Of a stretch of 64,000 nucleotides of DNA, positions 1-8,770 are shown piece by piece; the first letter of the stretch is position 1; each line of letters starts with the position of its first letter. A model generated the notes under the pieces. That model searched no databases, was not told the DNA's origin, and worked only from the letters and a program-made list of their open reading frames with translations. Source of the DNA: DATACQ01 sp036555515 (GTDB taxonomy: Bacteria > Desulfobacterota > Binatia > UBA9968). A program made the position numbers and the translations under genes. The stretch lies in the NCBI GenBank assembly GCA_036555515.1, contig DATBLC010000362.1, positions 12,539 to 76,538 of the forward strand, written 5' to 3'.

Positions 1-1
1 G

Positions 2-73
2 CATGACGCTAATCACTCTGTCATTGCCAAGCACGAACTGCCAAAGGAAGCGGTCTTGCAACGGATGAAGTAG
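2..73 (+). CDS. C-terminal end of an unidentified protein, cut by the window start
   Basis: An open frame enters from the left edge and ends at TAG 71-73. It gives 23 residues, starting HDANHSVIAKHELPKEAV and ending LQRMK. The composition is protein-like and the frame has no stop before the edge. The stretch is too short to identify a family. It lies 113 bp upstream of the SDR gene on the same strand and could belong to the same transcript. Confidence 0.4.
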   Translation, partial: HDANHSVIAKHELPKEAVLQRMK

Positions 74-171
74 GCTTGGACATAGAGATCCGAGACGGCG
101 CCGTCGGCGCGGTTGCGCCGGTTGACATAACGCCGGCGCCACGGCTAGGCTCCGCTCACTAAAAAGGGCAT

Positions 172-177
172 AGGAGG
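172..177 (+). promoter_or_regulatory. Strong ribosome binding site of the SDR gene
   Basis: A perfect AGGAGG lies nine bases before the ATG at 187. It fixes the start of the SDR gene. Confidence 0.75.
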
Positions 178-186
178 ATAAGGGCG

Positions 187-957
187 ATGAAACTCAAAGA
201 TCAGATAGCGGTTATAACCGGCGCGGGGAGAAATATCGGCAAGGCGATGGCGAAACTTTTCGCCGCCGAAGGCGCCAGGATCGCGGTCGCGGAGATGCAC
301 GAAGGGCGGGGCCAGGCGGTGGCCGATGAAATCACCAAGGCTGGCGGAGAAGCGATGTTGGTGCTGTGCGATGTCTCGAAATCCAGCGACGTACAAGCGA
401 TGGTCGATAAAGTCGTGGCGAGGTTCGGCGGCATCGATATTTTGGTCAATAATGCGGCGCTCACCGATCATGCAACTATTCTCGACAGCATCGAAGCGGA
501 GTTCGACAAGGTTATCGCGGTGAGCTTGAAAGGGCCCTATCTGGTGACGAAATATGTCGCCGAACAGATGAAAAAACAGGGGCGGGGCGGCAAGATCGTC
601 AATTTTGGCTCGACGTCCGGAATGGTCGGCAGGCCGGACGGCATTGCTTACGCGGCCGCAAAAGCGGGTGTGATCAATATGACGCGGGCAATGGCCGTTC
701 AGCTCGCGCCCTACAAGATTCGAGTCAATTGTGTGGTGCCAAACCGTTCCGGTTCCCCTGTTGGTTACGACGACGACGTGGCTGGGAACCGGACTTTTGA
801 TAACCTGGCGGGCCGCTTGGGCACCGCGGATGACCAGGCCAAAGCGGCGCTTTTTCTCGTCAGCGACGATTCCGAATTCATCATCGGCCATGCGCTCCTG
901 GTGGACGGCGGGGTCATGGCGACGGCGAATTTTCCCAAAGAGCAGTTCCAAAAATAA
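187..957 (+). CDS. SDR family NAD(P)-dependent oxidoreductase
   Basis: A 256-residue classical short-chain dehydrogenase/reductase, the usual length for the family; it would oxidise or reduce an alcohol/ketone pair in the cytoplasm. The Rossmann motif TGAGRNIG is at residues 11-18, NNA near residue 90, catalytic Ser142, Tyr155 and Lys159 (YAAAK). The C-terminal GHALLVDGG is typical. The substrate-loop region after VNCVVPN is unusual: the common PG turn is replaced by PNRSGSP and the loop is short, so substrate assignment from standard family members is unsafe. Start supported by AGGAGG. Its downstream neighbour is a MITE-like element, so it probably ends a transcript. Confidence 0.9.
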   Translation: MKLKDQIAVITGAGRNIGKAMAKLFAAEGARIAVAEMHEGRGQAVADEITKAGGEAMLVLCDVSKSSDVQAMVDKVVARFGGIDILVNNAALTDHATILDSIEAEFDKVIAVSLKGPYLVTKYVAEQMKKQGRGGKIVNFGSTSGMVGRPDGIAYAAAKAGVINMTRAMAVQLAPYKIRVNCVVPNRSGSPVGYDDDVAGNRTFDNLAGRLGTADDQAKAALFLVSDDSEFIIGHALLVDGGVMATANFPKEQFQK

Positions 958-961
958 GAAG

Positions 962-997
962 GTTCAAGCAGTTCAAGCCGTGCAAACAGTTCAACCC
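962..997 (+). repeat. Phased 9-bp degenerate array
   Basis: Four consecutive nonamers keep strict phase: GTTCAAGCA, GTTCAAGCC, GTGCAAACA, GTTCAACCC. The last unit forms the outer edge of the left terminal repeat of the MITE-like element that follows. It belongs to the phased-array class found at about 13 loci in this window. Confidence 0.7.
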
Positions 998-1235
998 GGA
1001 TTCCGCAGTTACACTGAGGAGACGGCAAGCGAGGTGGAACCCTGGAGTAGCGAAGGCGTCCAACTGTAAAATTTCAAAGTCATTTTGCGCTTTCGCACTG
1101 CGTTGTTACGAGCTTTAACGTTCCGTGGAATCACTGTTGCTCGATGTCTGCTCAAAGGCAGAAACCCCCTTCAACTTTGCTACGGGGGTTGAGCCTCGCG
1201 CTTCCTGTGACCGCAACTGCGCAATCCGGGTTCAA
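990..1235 (+). mobile_element. MITE-like non-coding element, copy A
   Basis: About 246 bp bounded by 21-bp terminal inverted repeats (990-1010 and 1215-1235) with two mismatches and the core CCGGATTCCGCAGTT. A second copy lies in opposite orientation at 37897-38140. The interior (about 1019-1170) is roughly 90% identical between copies by eye, including TTTTGCGCTTTCGCACT and GTCCAACTGTAAAAT. No sensible coding frame spans it. A non-autonomous transposon derivative is the simplest reading; a structured RNA is possible. I do not assign an IS family. Confidence 0.7.
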
Positions 1236-1243
1236 GTCGTTTT

Positions 1244-1377
1244 CTAGGACTCGGCGACGCTGGGTTTGGCCGCGTTCACCGCAGATTTTTTTTTCAGCCA
1301 CTCGATAATTCTGTTTCGAGCATCGTATCCTGTGCCGCTAGCGCTTTGATTTCATCGAGATTCTTAATCCGGCCCAT
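1244..1377 (-). pseudogene. Frameshifted remnant of a small unidentified gene
   Basis: On the minus strand ATG at 1377 opens MGRIKNLDEIKALAAQD and then stops. The adjoining frame continues with RNRIIEWLKKKSAVNAAK and ends at TAG 1244-1246. The two pieces read as one helical, charged protein of about 44 residues broken by a single frameshift near 1310-1320. I do not recognise the family. It could also be the tail of a gene cut by the neighbouring element. Confidence 0.3.
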
Positions 1378-1525
1378 GGCGCCCTCCGTCGATTATTGTC
1401 GCGGCGCCATAAGTGCAACGCGCGGACGCAGAGCTAGTCCGCTGGACATTAACGCACCGGGCTGCAAAGATGACTTGACAGGGTATATCCCCTATGCGAT
1501 TTTCGGCGTCAATAACGTAAACTCG

Positions 1526-2509
<984 letters not shown>

Positions 2510-2520
2510 TAGGAAAAGCC

Positions 2521-2639
2521 GGAATCCGGAGGACAGAGTTCAGAAATCGGAATAGGGAAGGTAGAAGGCAGAGCGTAAAAATAGCAGGGGAAAACGTCTG
2601 AATGCTGACTGTTGAATTCTCGCTTTGGACTTCTGACCC
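2521..2639 (+). repeat. Phased 7-bp degenerate array, two arms
   Basis: Between the two ABC ATPase genes. Arm 1 (2521-2576) steps by exactly seven bases with unit RGAANNC, for example GGAATCC, AGAAATC, AGAAGGC. Arm 2 (2598-2639) steps by seven with CTGAATG, CTGACTG, TTGAATT, CTGACCC, roughly the complement of arm 1. No coding frame is evident. Confidence 0.7.
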
Positions 2640-2657
2640 CATGATTCTTTAAAAGCC

Positions 2658-3635
2658 ATGAGCTTGTTAGAGATTCGCAATCTCAAAAAACATTTCCCCG
2701 TCGCTGCGGGTCTATTCTCGCGCGGAAAGGGCGTCGTTAAAGCCGTCGACGGCGTCAGCCTGACGATCAACGAAGGCGAGACATTAGGTTTGGTCGGCGA
2801 GTCTGGCTGTGGCAAATCCACTTTAGGGCGGGCGATTCTTCGGCTCATCGAGCCCACCAGCGGCGAAGTTGTTTTTCACGGAAAAAATCTCCTCGGTTTG
2901 TCGCAACGCGAGCTGCGCGACATGCGGCGCGAGATGCAGATCATATTTCAGGACCCTTACGCATCGCTCAATCCGCGCATGCGCGTGGGTGACATCATCG
3001 GTGAAGGTCTGGAGATTCACAAGCTCGCCAAAGGCAATGCCAAGCGCGACCGGGTCATGGAACTCTTGCACCAGGTTGGCCTGCGCGAAGACCACTATCC
3101 CCGCTACCCGCATGAGTTCAGCGGCGGACAGCGCCAGCGAATCGGCATCGCCCGCGCCTTGGCGGTCAGTCCCAAGTTTATCGTCTGCGACGAGCCGGTC
3201 TCATCCCTCGATGTTTCGATTCAGGCGCAGATCATCAATCTCTTGCAGGAACTGCAAGAGAAAATGCACTTGACTTATCTTTTCATTTCCCACGACCTTC
3301 GCGTCGTGGAACATATCAGCCACCGCGTCGCCATCATGTATCTCGGCAAGGTCGTCGAGATCGCCAGTGGCGACGCCATCTACCGCGACGCAAAGCACCC
3401 CTACACCAAGGCATTGCTTTCCGCCGTGCCCATGCCCGACACCGCCCGAAAAAAAGAGCGCGTGGTGTTGGAAGGGGATGTGCCGAGCCCGGTGAATCCA
3501 CCGCCGGGCTGCACCTTTCATCCCCGGTGCTCGTACCGCGAAGCGGTGTGCAGCCAGATCGAGCCGGCTCTGGAATTTAGCGGCGATGGCCACGGCGTGT
3601 CCTGTCATGTGTTCGGCCCGGGAAAGCGGGCTTAA
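2658..3635 (+). CDS. Oligopeptide/dipeptide ABC transporter ATP-binding protein (OppF/DppF type)
   Basis: A 325-residue ATPase and the expected partner of the preceding OppD-type protein; the two form the heterodimeric motor of peptide-type importers. Walker A GESGCGKST is at residues 47-55, with the signature FSGGQRQRIGIA and Walker B IVCDEPVSSLD. The oligopeptide-family C-terminus contains GCTFHPRCSYREAVC. OppF-type residues before the core (residues 12-27) are present. It lies 148 bp after the OppD gene, the gap being filled by a phased repeat array. Membrane and binding subunits are missing from the window. Confidence 0.92.
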   Translation: MSLLEIRNLKKHFPVAAGLFSRGKGVVKAVDGVSLTINEGETLGLVGESGCGKSTLGRAILRLIEPTSGEVVFHGKNLLGLSQRELRDMRREMQIIFQDPYASLNPRMRVGDIIGEGLEIHKLAKGNAKRDRVMELLHQVGLREDHYPRYPHEFSGGQRQRIGIARALAVSPKFIVCDEPVSSLDVSIQAQIINLLQELQEKMHLTYLFISHDLRVVEHISHRVAIMYLGKVVEIASGDAIYRDAKHPYTKALLSAVPMPDTARKKERVVLEGDVPSPVNPPPGCTFHPRCSYREAVCSQIEPALEFSGDGHGVSCHVFGPGKRA

Positions 3636-3711
3636 AAAATCATCGCCTAATCGGTCGCTCTCATGAACGGCGCGTATTGAATTGAGCAACGGCGGCTTCG
3701 ATGCAAAATCC

Positions 3712-3809
3712 GTTCAAGGTTCAAAGTTTAATGTTCAAAGTGGTGGGTTCTGAGTCTTATGGTCTCGGGATTCAACCTTGAACCTGGAACATTTGAAGCT
3801 TGAACCCCG
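3712..3809 (+). repeat. Phased 7-bp degenerate array
   Basis: Heptamers run in unbroken register: GTTCAAG, GTTCAAA, GTTTAAT, GTTCAAA, then GTGGTGG, GTTCTGA and on to ACCTTGA, ACCTGGA, AAGCTTG. The second half resembles the complement of the first, so the whole can fold as a long imperfect hairpin. It lies between the OppF-type gene and the greA promoter. Confidence 0.75.
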
Positions 3810-3831
3810 CGGGTTTCACCCGCAGTGGCAG

Positions 3832-3859
3832 TTGATTTATCGCGGTGGATGGGTATTCT
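3832..3859 (+). promoter_or_regulatory. Candidate greA promoter
   Basis: TTGATT (3832-3837) and TATTCT (3854-3859) are separated by 16 bp. Transcription would start near 3866, about 90 bases before greA and about 40 bases before the leader terminator. Confidence 0.5.
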
Positions 3860-3904
3860 TATTGAAGCGATAAGCAGCGGGTGCAATCAGGCAAATTCTA
3901 AAGG

Positions 3905-3935
3905 CCTCTCGGGAGTGATTCCGAGGGGTTTTTAT
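3905..3935 (+). terminator. Rho-independent terminator in the greA leader
   Basis: An eight-bp stem CCTCTCGG with CCGAGGGG (one G-T pair) encloses an eight-base loop and is followed by TTTTTATTTTAT. It lies only about 20 bases before the greA ATG, inside the leader and downstream of the candidate promoter. It should therefore produce a short leader RNA unless it is read through. Confidence 0.8.
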
Positions 3936-3955
3936 TTTATTTCAGGAGTGGGATT

Positions 3956-4438
3956 ATGGCGGATGCTAGGGTACCGATGACCACCAAGGGCTATCAACGT
4001 TTGATGGACGACTTAAAACGCTTGAAAACAGTGGAGCGCCCGAAAAACGTGAGCGAGATCGAAGAGGCGCGTGGCCACGGCGATCTTGCGGAAAACGCCG
4101 AGTTTCATGCGGCCAAGGAGCGCCAATCGCTGCTCGATGTCCAGATTCGCGACATCGAGGACAGGCTGGCGCGGGCGCAAGTCATCGATGTGTCAAAATT
4201 GTCGGGAGAAAAGGTCGTTTTCGGCGCGACGGTGTCGTTGGCCGATGGTGATACCGGCGACAAGGTGGTATACCAAATCGTCGGCGATCATGAAGCAGAG
4301 CCGAAAAACGGCAAAATTTCCATCAGCTCTCCCGTCGCGCGTGCCTTGATCGGTAAGAGCGAGGGAGATGAAGTTCAGGTCCGCACCCCGACGGGCGTTC
4401 GTACGCTGGAGATCTTGAGCGTCGAGTATATCGAATAG
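3956..4438 (+). CDS. greA: Transcription elongation factor GreA
   Basis: A 160-residue GreA that rescues backtracked RNA polymerase by stimulating transcript cleavage through the secondary channel. The N-terminal coiled coil (about 1-75) carries the tip motif GHGDLAENAEFHAAKE; Asp43 and Glu46 correspond to the acidic tip residues. The C-terminal FKBP-like domain ends ..TGVRTLEILSVEYIE. Start at ATG 3956 with CAGGAG upstream. A terminator hairpin sits just upstream in the leader, so expression is probably set by attenuation. Confidence 0.96.
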   Translation: MADARVPMTTKGYQRLMDDLKRLKTVERPKNVSEIEEARGHGDLAENAEFHAAKERQSLLDVQIRDIEDRLARAQVIDVSKLSGEKVVFGATVSLADGDTGDKVVYQIVGDHEAEPKNGKISISSPVARALIGKSEGDEVQVRTPTGVRTLEILSVEYIE

Positions 4439-4548
4439 CTCCCCGGCTGGTGGCGGGGCGGGCCGATTGGGGAAAGCCCATGCCCTTTTCAACCGAAAAG
4501 GCTGTCCCAGCGATTTTATCCCCGGCGATAGCCCACCGTCGCGCGCGC

Positions 4549-6495
4549 ATGAATTTCTCTATGCGCCGGCCAACTGTCCGCGTCCTGCCAATCTTCTTAG
4601 TCTTAGGCGTTCTTTTGCCCGCCGCCGGAGTAGCGGAAATCCTGATCGAGGCCAAGGTTGGATTCCACGGCGTGTTCCAGTTAGGCCGTCCCTTTCCGCT
4701 GGAAGTGAACCTCGCTAATATCGGGCGGCCCGCCGATGGCGTCTTGGAAATTCAGATCTGGAAAGGCGGCGCCACCCAGGGCGGCGTTCCGTACCCGACC
4801 TTTCATCGCCGGGAAGTTTTCCTGCCGGCGCGCTCGCGCCGCACCGTGCAGTTCACCATCGATCCGGATTTCCTCAGCCGACCACTTAAAATCCAATTTA
4901 CCAGTCCGTCGGCCAGCGCGTCACGGGAGCTGGATTTGCGTCGCCACTTTTCGCCCGCGCCGGTACTATTGTCAGTCAGCGAGGGGAGCGCGCTTCCCTT
5001 AGCTTCTCAAAGCGCTTCCTCGACCAACCGGGTCGTGGCGCTGGCCCTGGCGGAATTGCCGGCGGAACCGAGGGCCTTGCTTGGGGTTTCTCACCTTATT
5101 CTTTACGATCAGTCCCTGCGCGATCTTTCCCGCGCGCAGTTGCTCGCGCTCGATGATTGGCTGGCGGCCGGCGGCAGGATGGTGATTATCGGCAGCTTGA
5201 ATTTCACGCTGTACCAGGAGCCACAGTTGGGGCGTTATTTGCCGGTGCGAGTCACCGGAGTCAAACGCACGACCTACGTTCCGAGCGCGGCAGCCGCCAA
5301 AGGCACGGCCATCGCCCACGTGTGGGCTCAGACAGCCACTGTGGTGAGAGGTAAAGTAGTGGCCGAGTCCCAAGGCTTGCCGGTGCTCGTGGAAAACGAG
5401 TGGGGCAAGGGCAAGATCACTTATCTCGCGCTGGATGCCGGCCGGCCGCCATTGTCAACCTGGAATGGCCTGCCGAAGTTTCTGGAAAATCTTTTGTCGC
5501 CGGCTGTCGGCGAAAACCTGTCTTCGCGCCCGCAGTGGAGCGAAGCGATTTTTTCCCAGCTCTTGCTCAGCCCGTCGTTCATTTCCTCGTACATTCCAAC
5601 CGGCTCGCTATTTCTTGCCATCGTTGGCTATCTTGCCGGAGTCTTGGCGCTGTCGTGGCTTTGGCAACGCCGGCGCATAACGCGGCGCACCCTCGCGCTG
5701 TCCTGCTGCGGCTGGATTTTTTTCTCCGCCGCCTTCGGTTACGTTTTTTTCAGCCGCGGCGGACAGGTGCCGGACGGCATCCTGCTGGCGGCGACCGTTA
5801 TGGAAAATGCCGGCGATGGTTATGTCGACGCGCAGACCAACCTGGCGTTGTTTTCGACGCAGCTCCGCGAGTATAGTCTTGCCTTTGGGCGAGGTTGGAT
5901 GGATTTGATGCCGGTTGCCGCGCCGGCTTACGCGCAAGCGGGACAAACGCTGGTCTATCGGTATGGTGGTGGCTCTACGCGCGTGCAATTGCCGCTCAAG
6001 GAGTGGGGCTTTAAGCTTTTGCGCGCCCGTTATCTGGAACGTTTGCGGCTCAGCGCAGCCATCGAACGGCAGGGAGAGCAATTATTGCTAAACGTCCAAA
6101 ACCAGAGCGGCAAGGATTTGACCGATTGTTGGTTGGTGGCGCCGGGGGCGCGCATTGCGCTGGGCGATTTGCCCAAGGGCGAGAGTTGGAAGAAAACTTT
6201 TCCGCTGGGTGGCATGGCCACCGGCAAAAACGGCGAGCAGAATCGCGGGCGGGGCGCCGATGAGGTGAGTCTGCGCGAAGTGACGTTCAACGACAAGACC
6301 CGTGATATCTTGTTTCACGCTTCGTTTTTTCCCCGAGACGGCGCGGAAGCGCCGTGGCGCAGCGGCGCGGCGGTTTTTTTCGGTTGGGTGAAGGATCCTG
6401 AACGCCGGGTCGAGATCGACGATCCGCGTATCCGGGCGCATGACTACGCGCTCTACCGCGTGATCGTTCCGCTCGGAGGAGCGGAGGATGAATGA
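4549..6495 (+). CDS. Membrane-anchored extracytoplasmic protein of the MoxR/vWA cluster, with GATase-like domain
   Basis: About 648 residues. A signal peptide (LPIFLVLGVLLPAAGVA) precedes a beta-rich extracytoplasmic region. Near residues 190-300 there is a glutamine-amidotransferase-like fold (LDDWLAAGGRMVIIGS, later NEWGKGKITYLALDAGRP). Two membrane helices lie near 352-372 and 379-400, and the C-terminus is again beta-rich. Such proteins accompany MoxR/DUF58 genes; the exact role is unknown. Start chosen at ATG 4549; the in-frame ATG 4489 would put extra residues before the signal peptide, and ATG 4561 is also possible. It overlaps the next gene by four bases (ATGA), indicating one operon. 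Confidence 0.8.
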   Translation: MNFSMRRPTVRVLPIFLVLGVLLPAAGVAEILIEAKVGFHGVFQLGRPFPLEVNLANIGRPADGVLEIQIWKGGATQGGVPYPTFHRREVFLPARSRRTVQFTIDPDFLSRPLKIQFTSPSASASRELDLRRHFSPAPVLLSVSEGSALPLASQSASSTNRVVALALAELPAEPRALLGVSHLILYDQSLRDLSRAQLLALDDWLAAGGRMVIIGSLNFTLYQEPQLGRYLPVRVTGVKRTTYVPSAAAAKGTAIAHVWAQTATVVRGKVVAESQGLPVLVENEWGKGKITYLALDAGRPPLSTWNGLPKFLENLLSPAVGENLSSRPQWSEAIFSQLLLSPSFISSYIPTGSLFLAIVGYLAGVLALSWLWQRRRITRRTLALSCCGWIFFSAAFGYVFFSRGGQVPDGILLAATVMENAGDGYVDAQTNLALFSTQLREYSLAFGRGWMDLMPVAAPAYAQAGQTLVYRYGGGSTRVQLPLKEWGFKLLRARYLERLRLSAAIERQGEQLLLNVQNQSGKDLTDCWLVAPGARIALGDLPKGESWKKTFPLGGMATGKNGEQNRGRGADEVSLREVTFNDKTRDILFHASFFPRDGAEAPWRSGAAVFFGWVKDPERRVEIDDPRIRAHDYALYRVIVPLGGAEDE

Positions 6496-7226
6496 ATCCC
6501 GTATTGCGTGAAAGCCTCGATGTTTTCTTCGGCGAAGGACACGGACTCCCGGTTTATTTCTACCTGCTGATGATTCTCGCGCCGGTCGAGTTTCTCTCAC
6601 TCTATCTGCCGTCATTGGACGCGCAGATGTGGAGCGGTTCGGGCAATCTCTTCAAGGTGTGCTCGTCTACCGCCTTACTGCTAATCGTTTATTTTGCGCT
6701 GCGGGTGGCGAACCAAGAATATGCGCCGTGGCGCTTTCAGACCATCAAGCACTGGCGGCGCGATAGCGGCCAACCGGCCGCGGTCGTCGCCAAAGGCCAG
6801 CTCTCGTTTCTCGCCGTGCATATCGTTTGTTCGCTGCTGTTGAGCGCGCCGTTATTAGTCTGGGCAGCGGCCATCGCGCGCGCGCCGCTGGCCGGCTTGG
6901 CGGCGACGCTGACGCTGTTACTTTTTTATGCTTTTTGTTACAGCGTCTGGGGACTATTCGCCTTGGTTATATGGGAGCGCCGGCCGGAGAGCCGCCAGGT
7001 TGTCATTCGTTGTTTCTTTTTCTTTGTGGCTGTGGTTACGCTGCTGGTTTACCTGCCACTCAATCCGGTGGCCTATCTGCTCGCAGTCCTTGGACGGCAG
7101 GAGTTGGCGCCGCTGAGCATGGCCGGAATGAAGTGGCCGGCTAACAGCGTCCATTTTGGTTTTCATCTGTTGCTTGGCGGCGTCGGGCTTGCCGCCTACT
7201 GCTGGGCGCTGAAACGAGGTCTGTAG
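6492..7226 (+). CDS. Polytopic membrane protein of the MoxR/vWA cluster
   Basis: 244 residues with about six hydrophobic helices: FYLLMILAPVEFLSLYL, STALLLIVYFAL, VHIVCSLLLSAPLLVWAA, a third cluster LLLFYAFCYSVWGLFALVI, then FFFFVAVVTLLVYLPL and a C-terminal helix. The hydropathy pattern resembles ABC-2-type permease subunits, but no conserved catalytic motif is seen. ATG 6492 overlaps the previous stop, so translation is coupled. It probably provides a membrane scaffold for the MoxR/vWA system; this role is inferred from context only. Confidence 0.75.
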   Translation: MNPVLRESLDVFFGEGHGLPVYFYLLMILAPVEFLSLYLPSLDAQMWSGSGNLFKVCSSTALLLIVYFALRVANQEYAPWRFQTIKHWRRDSGQPAAVVAKGQLSFLAVHIVCSLLLSAPLLVWAAAIARAPLAGLAATLTLLLFYAFCYSVWGLFALVIWERRPESRQVVIRCFFFFVAVVTLLVYLPLNPVAYLLAVLGRQELAPLSMAGMKWPANSVHFGFHLLLGGVGLAAYCWALKRGL

Positions 7227-7228
7227 GC

Positions 7229-8614
7229 TTGAGCACTGATAGAGAAACCCTGCAAACTCAAATTTCCCGGCTGCTTGGCTGGGAGAAGCGCAAGCGGCGC
7301 GAAGCGATTGTCACCATTGCGTTGTTTTATGCGCTCGTCGGCGGGCTGGGCGTGGCGCTGCTTGTTTCGATGTCGCGCGGCTGGGCCTGGGCCGTGCCGG
7401 CGGCGATTTTCGCCGTTCTGACGCCCTATTTTTATTTCACGCGCCGCTGGCGCGAGCCGGATACGGCGCGGGCGCTAGCGGCCCTCGATAAGACGCTCCG
7501 TCTCGATGAGCGCGCTACCACCGCCTGGGAGCTTTTACGTCGCAACGAAACGAAAGCCGTGGCGCTCCTGGTGCTGCGCCAAGCGCGCGATAGACTTCAG
7601 AGCTTCGATCCGCCGGCGCTGTTTCCGCGCTCATGGAGCTGGCATGGCTATTTCATCGCACCGTTGTTGGCGCTGTGGTTGGCGGCACTCTGGTTCGATA
7701 CTGGGTTTCAAGGCGAGCGCCCCGGCCCGAGCCAGCCGCCTGCGCTGTCACAAAAGCTGCGCGAGTTTGCGCGCCGGCTCCAGGAGAAAGCGCAAAGCGA
7801 CAATTTGCCTCAGACCCTCAAAGCCGGCCGCGAGCTGGAAAAAGCGGCGCAACGGGGCATCGACACCAAGGTTGCCGATGACCAATTCAAAAGCGAATTG
7901 ACCGGAATGGCGAAAAAAATGGCAGCGGAGAGAAACACCTCGGAGCAAGCGCCTTTCGGCGCGGATGCAAGCCGCCAGCAGCTCGAAGACCTCAGAGCTG
8001 AGCTGGAAGCGGCGCGCGATTTATTCAACCCGGCCGACGGCGCGGGGCAATCTTGGCAAGACCGTCTCGCCGGTTTAACGCAACTCCAAAAACATTTGGA
8101 CGGGCAAGGAGCGCAGGACTTGAGCCACGGCGAGATGAAAACTTTTCTCGATAAACTGGCGCAACAGGTTGCCGGTGAACTGGACCGGCGCTCTCTCCTG
8201 GAAGCGGAGCAGTTTCTCCAGCAGCTGGCGCAGCGCGGCCAGGGTCAGCCCGGCGAGGCTCAAGCGCGGGCCGGCGGGAATGAAGAACAGGACAGCCCGG
8301 CGGACGGCCAGCGTCAAAAAAATACCGGCACCGCCCCGGGAGAGGAGCCCGGAAAGAATTTGGGAACATCGCCATCGCTGCCGGAGTTTCAAGGCGGAGC
8401 GCGCGCTCAAGTGAAGGGCATGATCGGCGAAGGCGAACGAAGCGGTATTTTCTTCAAGGCCAAACCCGCCCCCGGCAAGAGTAAACTTTCCCAGGATGAA
8501 GTGATCGCCAGCTACCGGCGCCAGGCGGAAGCGGAGCTGAACACAGAAAAAATTCCCGAAGAGCTGAAAGACACCATCAAGAATTATTTTACCTCCCTGG
8601 AAAAGACCAAATGA
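7229..8614 (+). CDS. DUF4175-like membrane and coiled-coil protein
   Basis: 461 residues from TTG 7229, two bases after the previous stop. Two N-terminal membrane helices (about 25-70) are followed by a charged segment (DKTLRLDERATTAWELLRR) and a third helix near 140-160 (YFIAPLLALWLAALWF). A long Gln/Glu/Ala-rich helical tail runs to the end. The arrangement matches DUF4175-type proteins that occur beside MoxR and DUF58 genes. The tail (about 175-461) is likely a coiled-coil interaction surface. No enzymatic motif is seen. TTG is the only start close to the upstream stop. Confidence 0.75.
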   Translation: MSTDRETLQTQISRLLGWEKRKRREAIVTIALFYALVGGLGVALLVSMSRGWAWAVPAAIFAVLTPYFYFTRRWREPDTARALAALDKTLRLDERATTAWELLRRNETKAVALLVLRQARDRLQSFDPPALFPRSWSWHGYFIAPLLALWLAALWFDTGFQGERPGPSQPPALSQKLREFARRLQEKAQSDNLPQTLKAGRELEKAAQRGIDTKVADDQFKSELTGMAKKMAAERNTSEQAPFGADASRQQLEDLRAELEAARDLFNPADGAGQSWQDRLAGLTQLQKHLDGQGAQDLSHGEMKTFLDKLAQQVAGELDRRSLLEAEQFLQQLAQRGQGQPGEAQARAGGNEEQDSPADGQRQKNTGTAPGEEPGKNLGTSPSLPEFQGGARAQVKGMIGEGERSGIFFKAKPAPGKSKLSQDEVIASYRRQAEAELNTEKIPEELKDTIKNYFTSLEKTK

Positions 8615-8621
8615 CCAAGAT

Positions 8622-8749
8622 TGGAATCCTGGAGTGATGGAATACTGGAACGCGGAATCCTGGAGTGATGGGTAAATTAGCTTCCATCCCTGCGAGGGAC
8701 CGATGCCTCGTTTTCCCAATACTCCATCGATCCACTGTTCCAACACTCC
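8622..8749 (+). repeat. Phased 8-bp degenerate array with inverted arms
   Basis: Arm 1 (8622-8671) steps by eight: TGGAATCC, TGGAGTGA, TGGAATAC, TGGAACGC, one heptamer GGAATCC, then TGGAGTGA. Arm 2 (8715-8749), read on the minus strand, gives TGGAACAG, TGGATCGA, TGGAGTAT, TGGG, also in octamer phase. The two arms could pair as an imperfect hairpin between the DUF4175-like and MoxR genes, inside the operon. Confidence 0.75.
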
Positions 8750-8770
8750 TGCTCGGTTAGGAGCGTGATC

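Noticed and set aside
145..951. 268-residue minus-strand open frame over the SDR gene
   Set aside because: Shadow of an SDR with all catalytic motifs and a perfect ribosome binding site.
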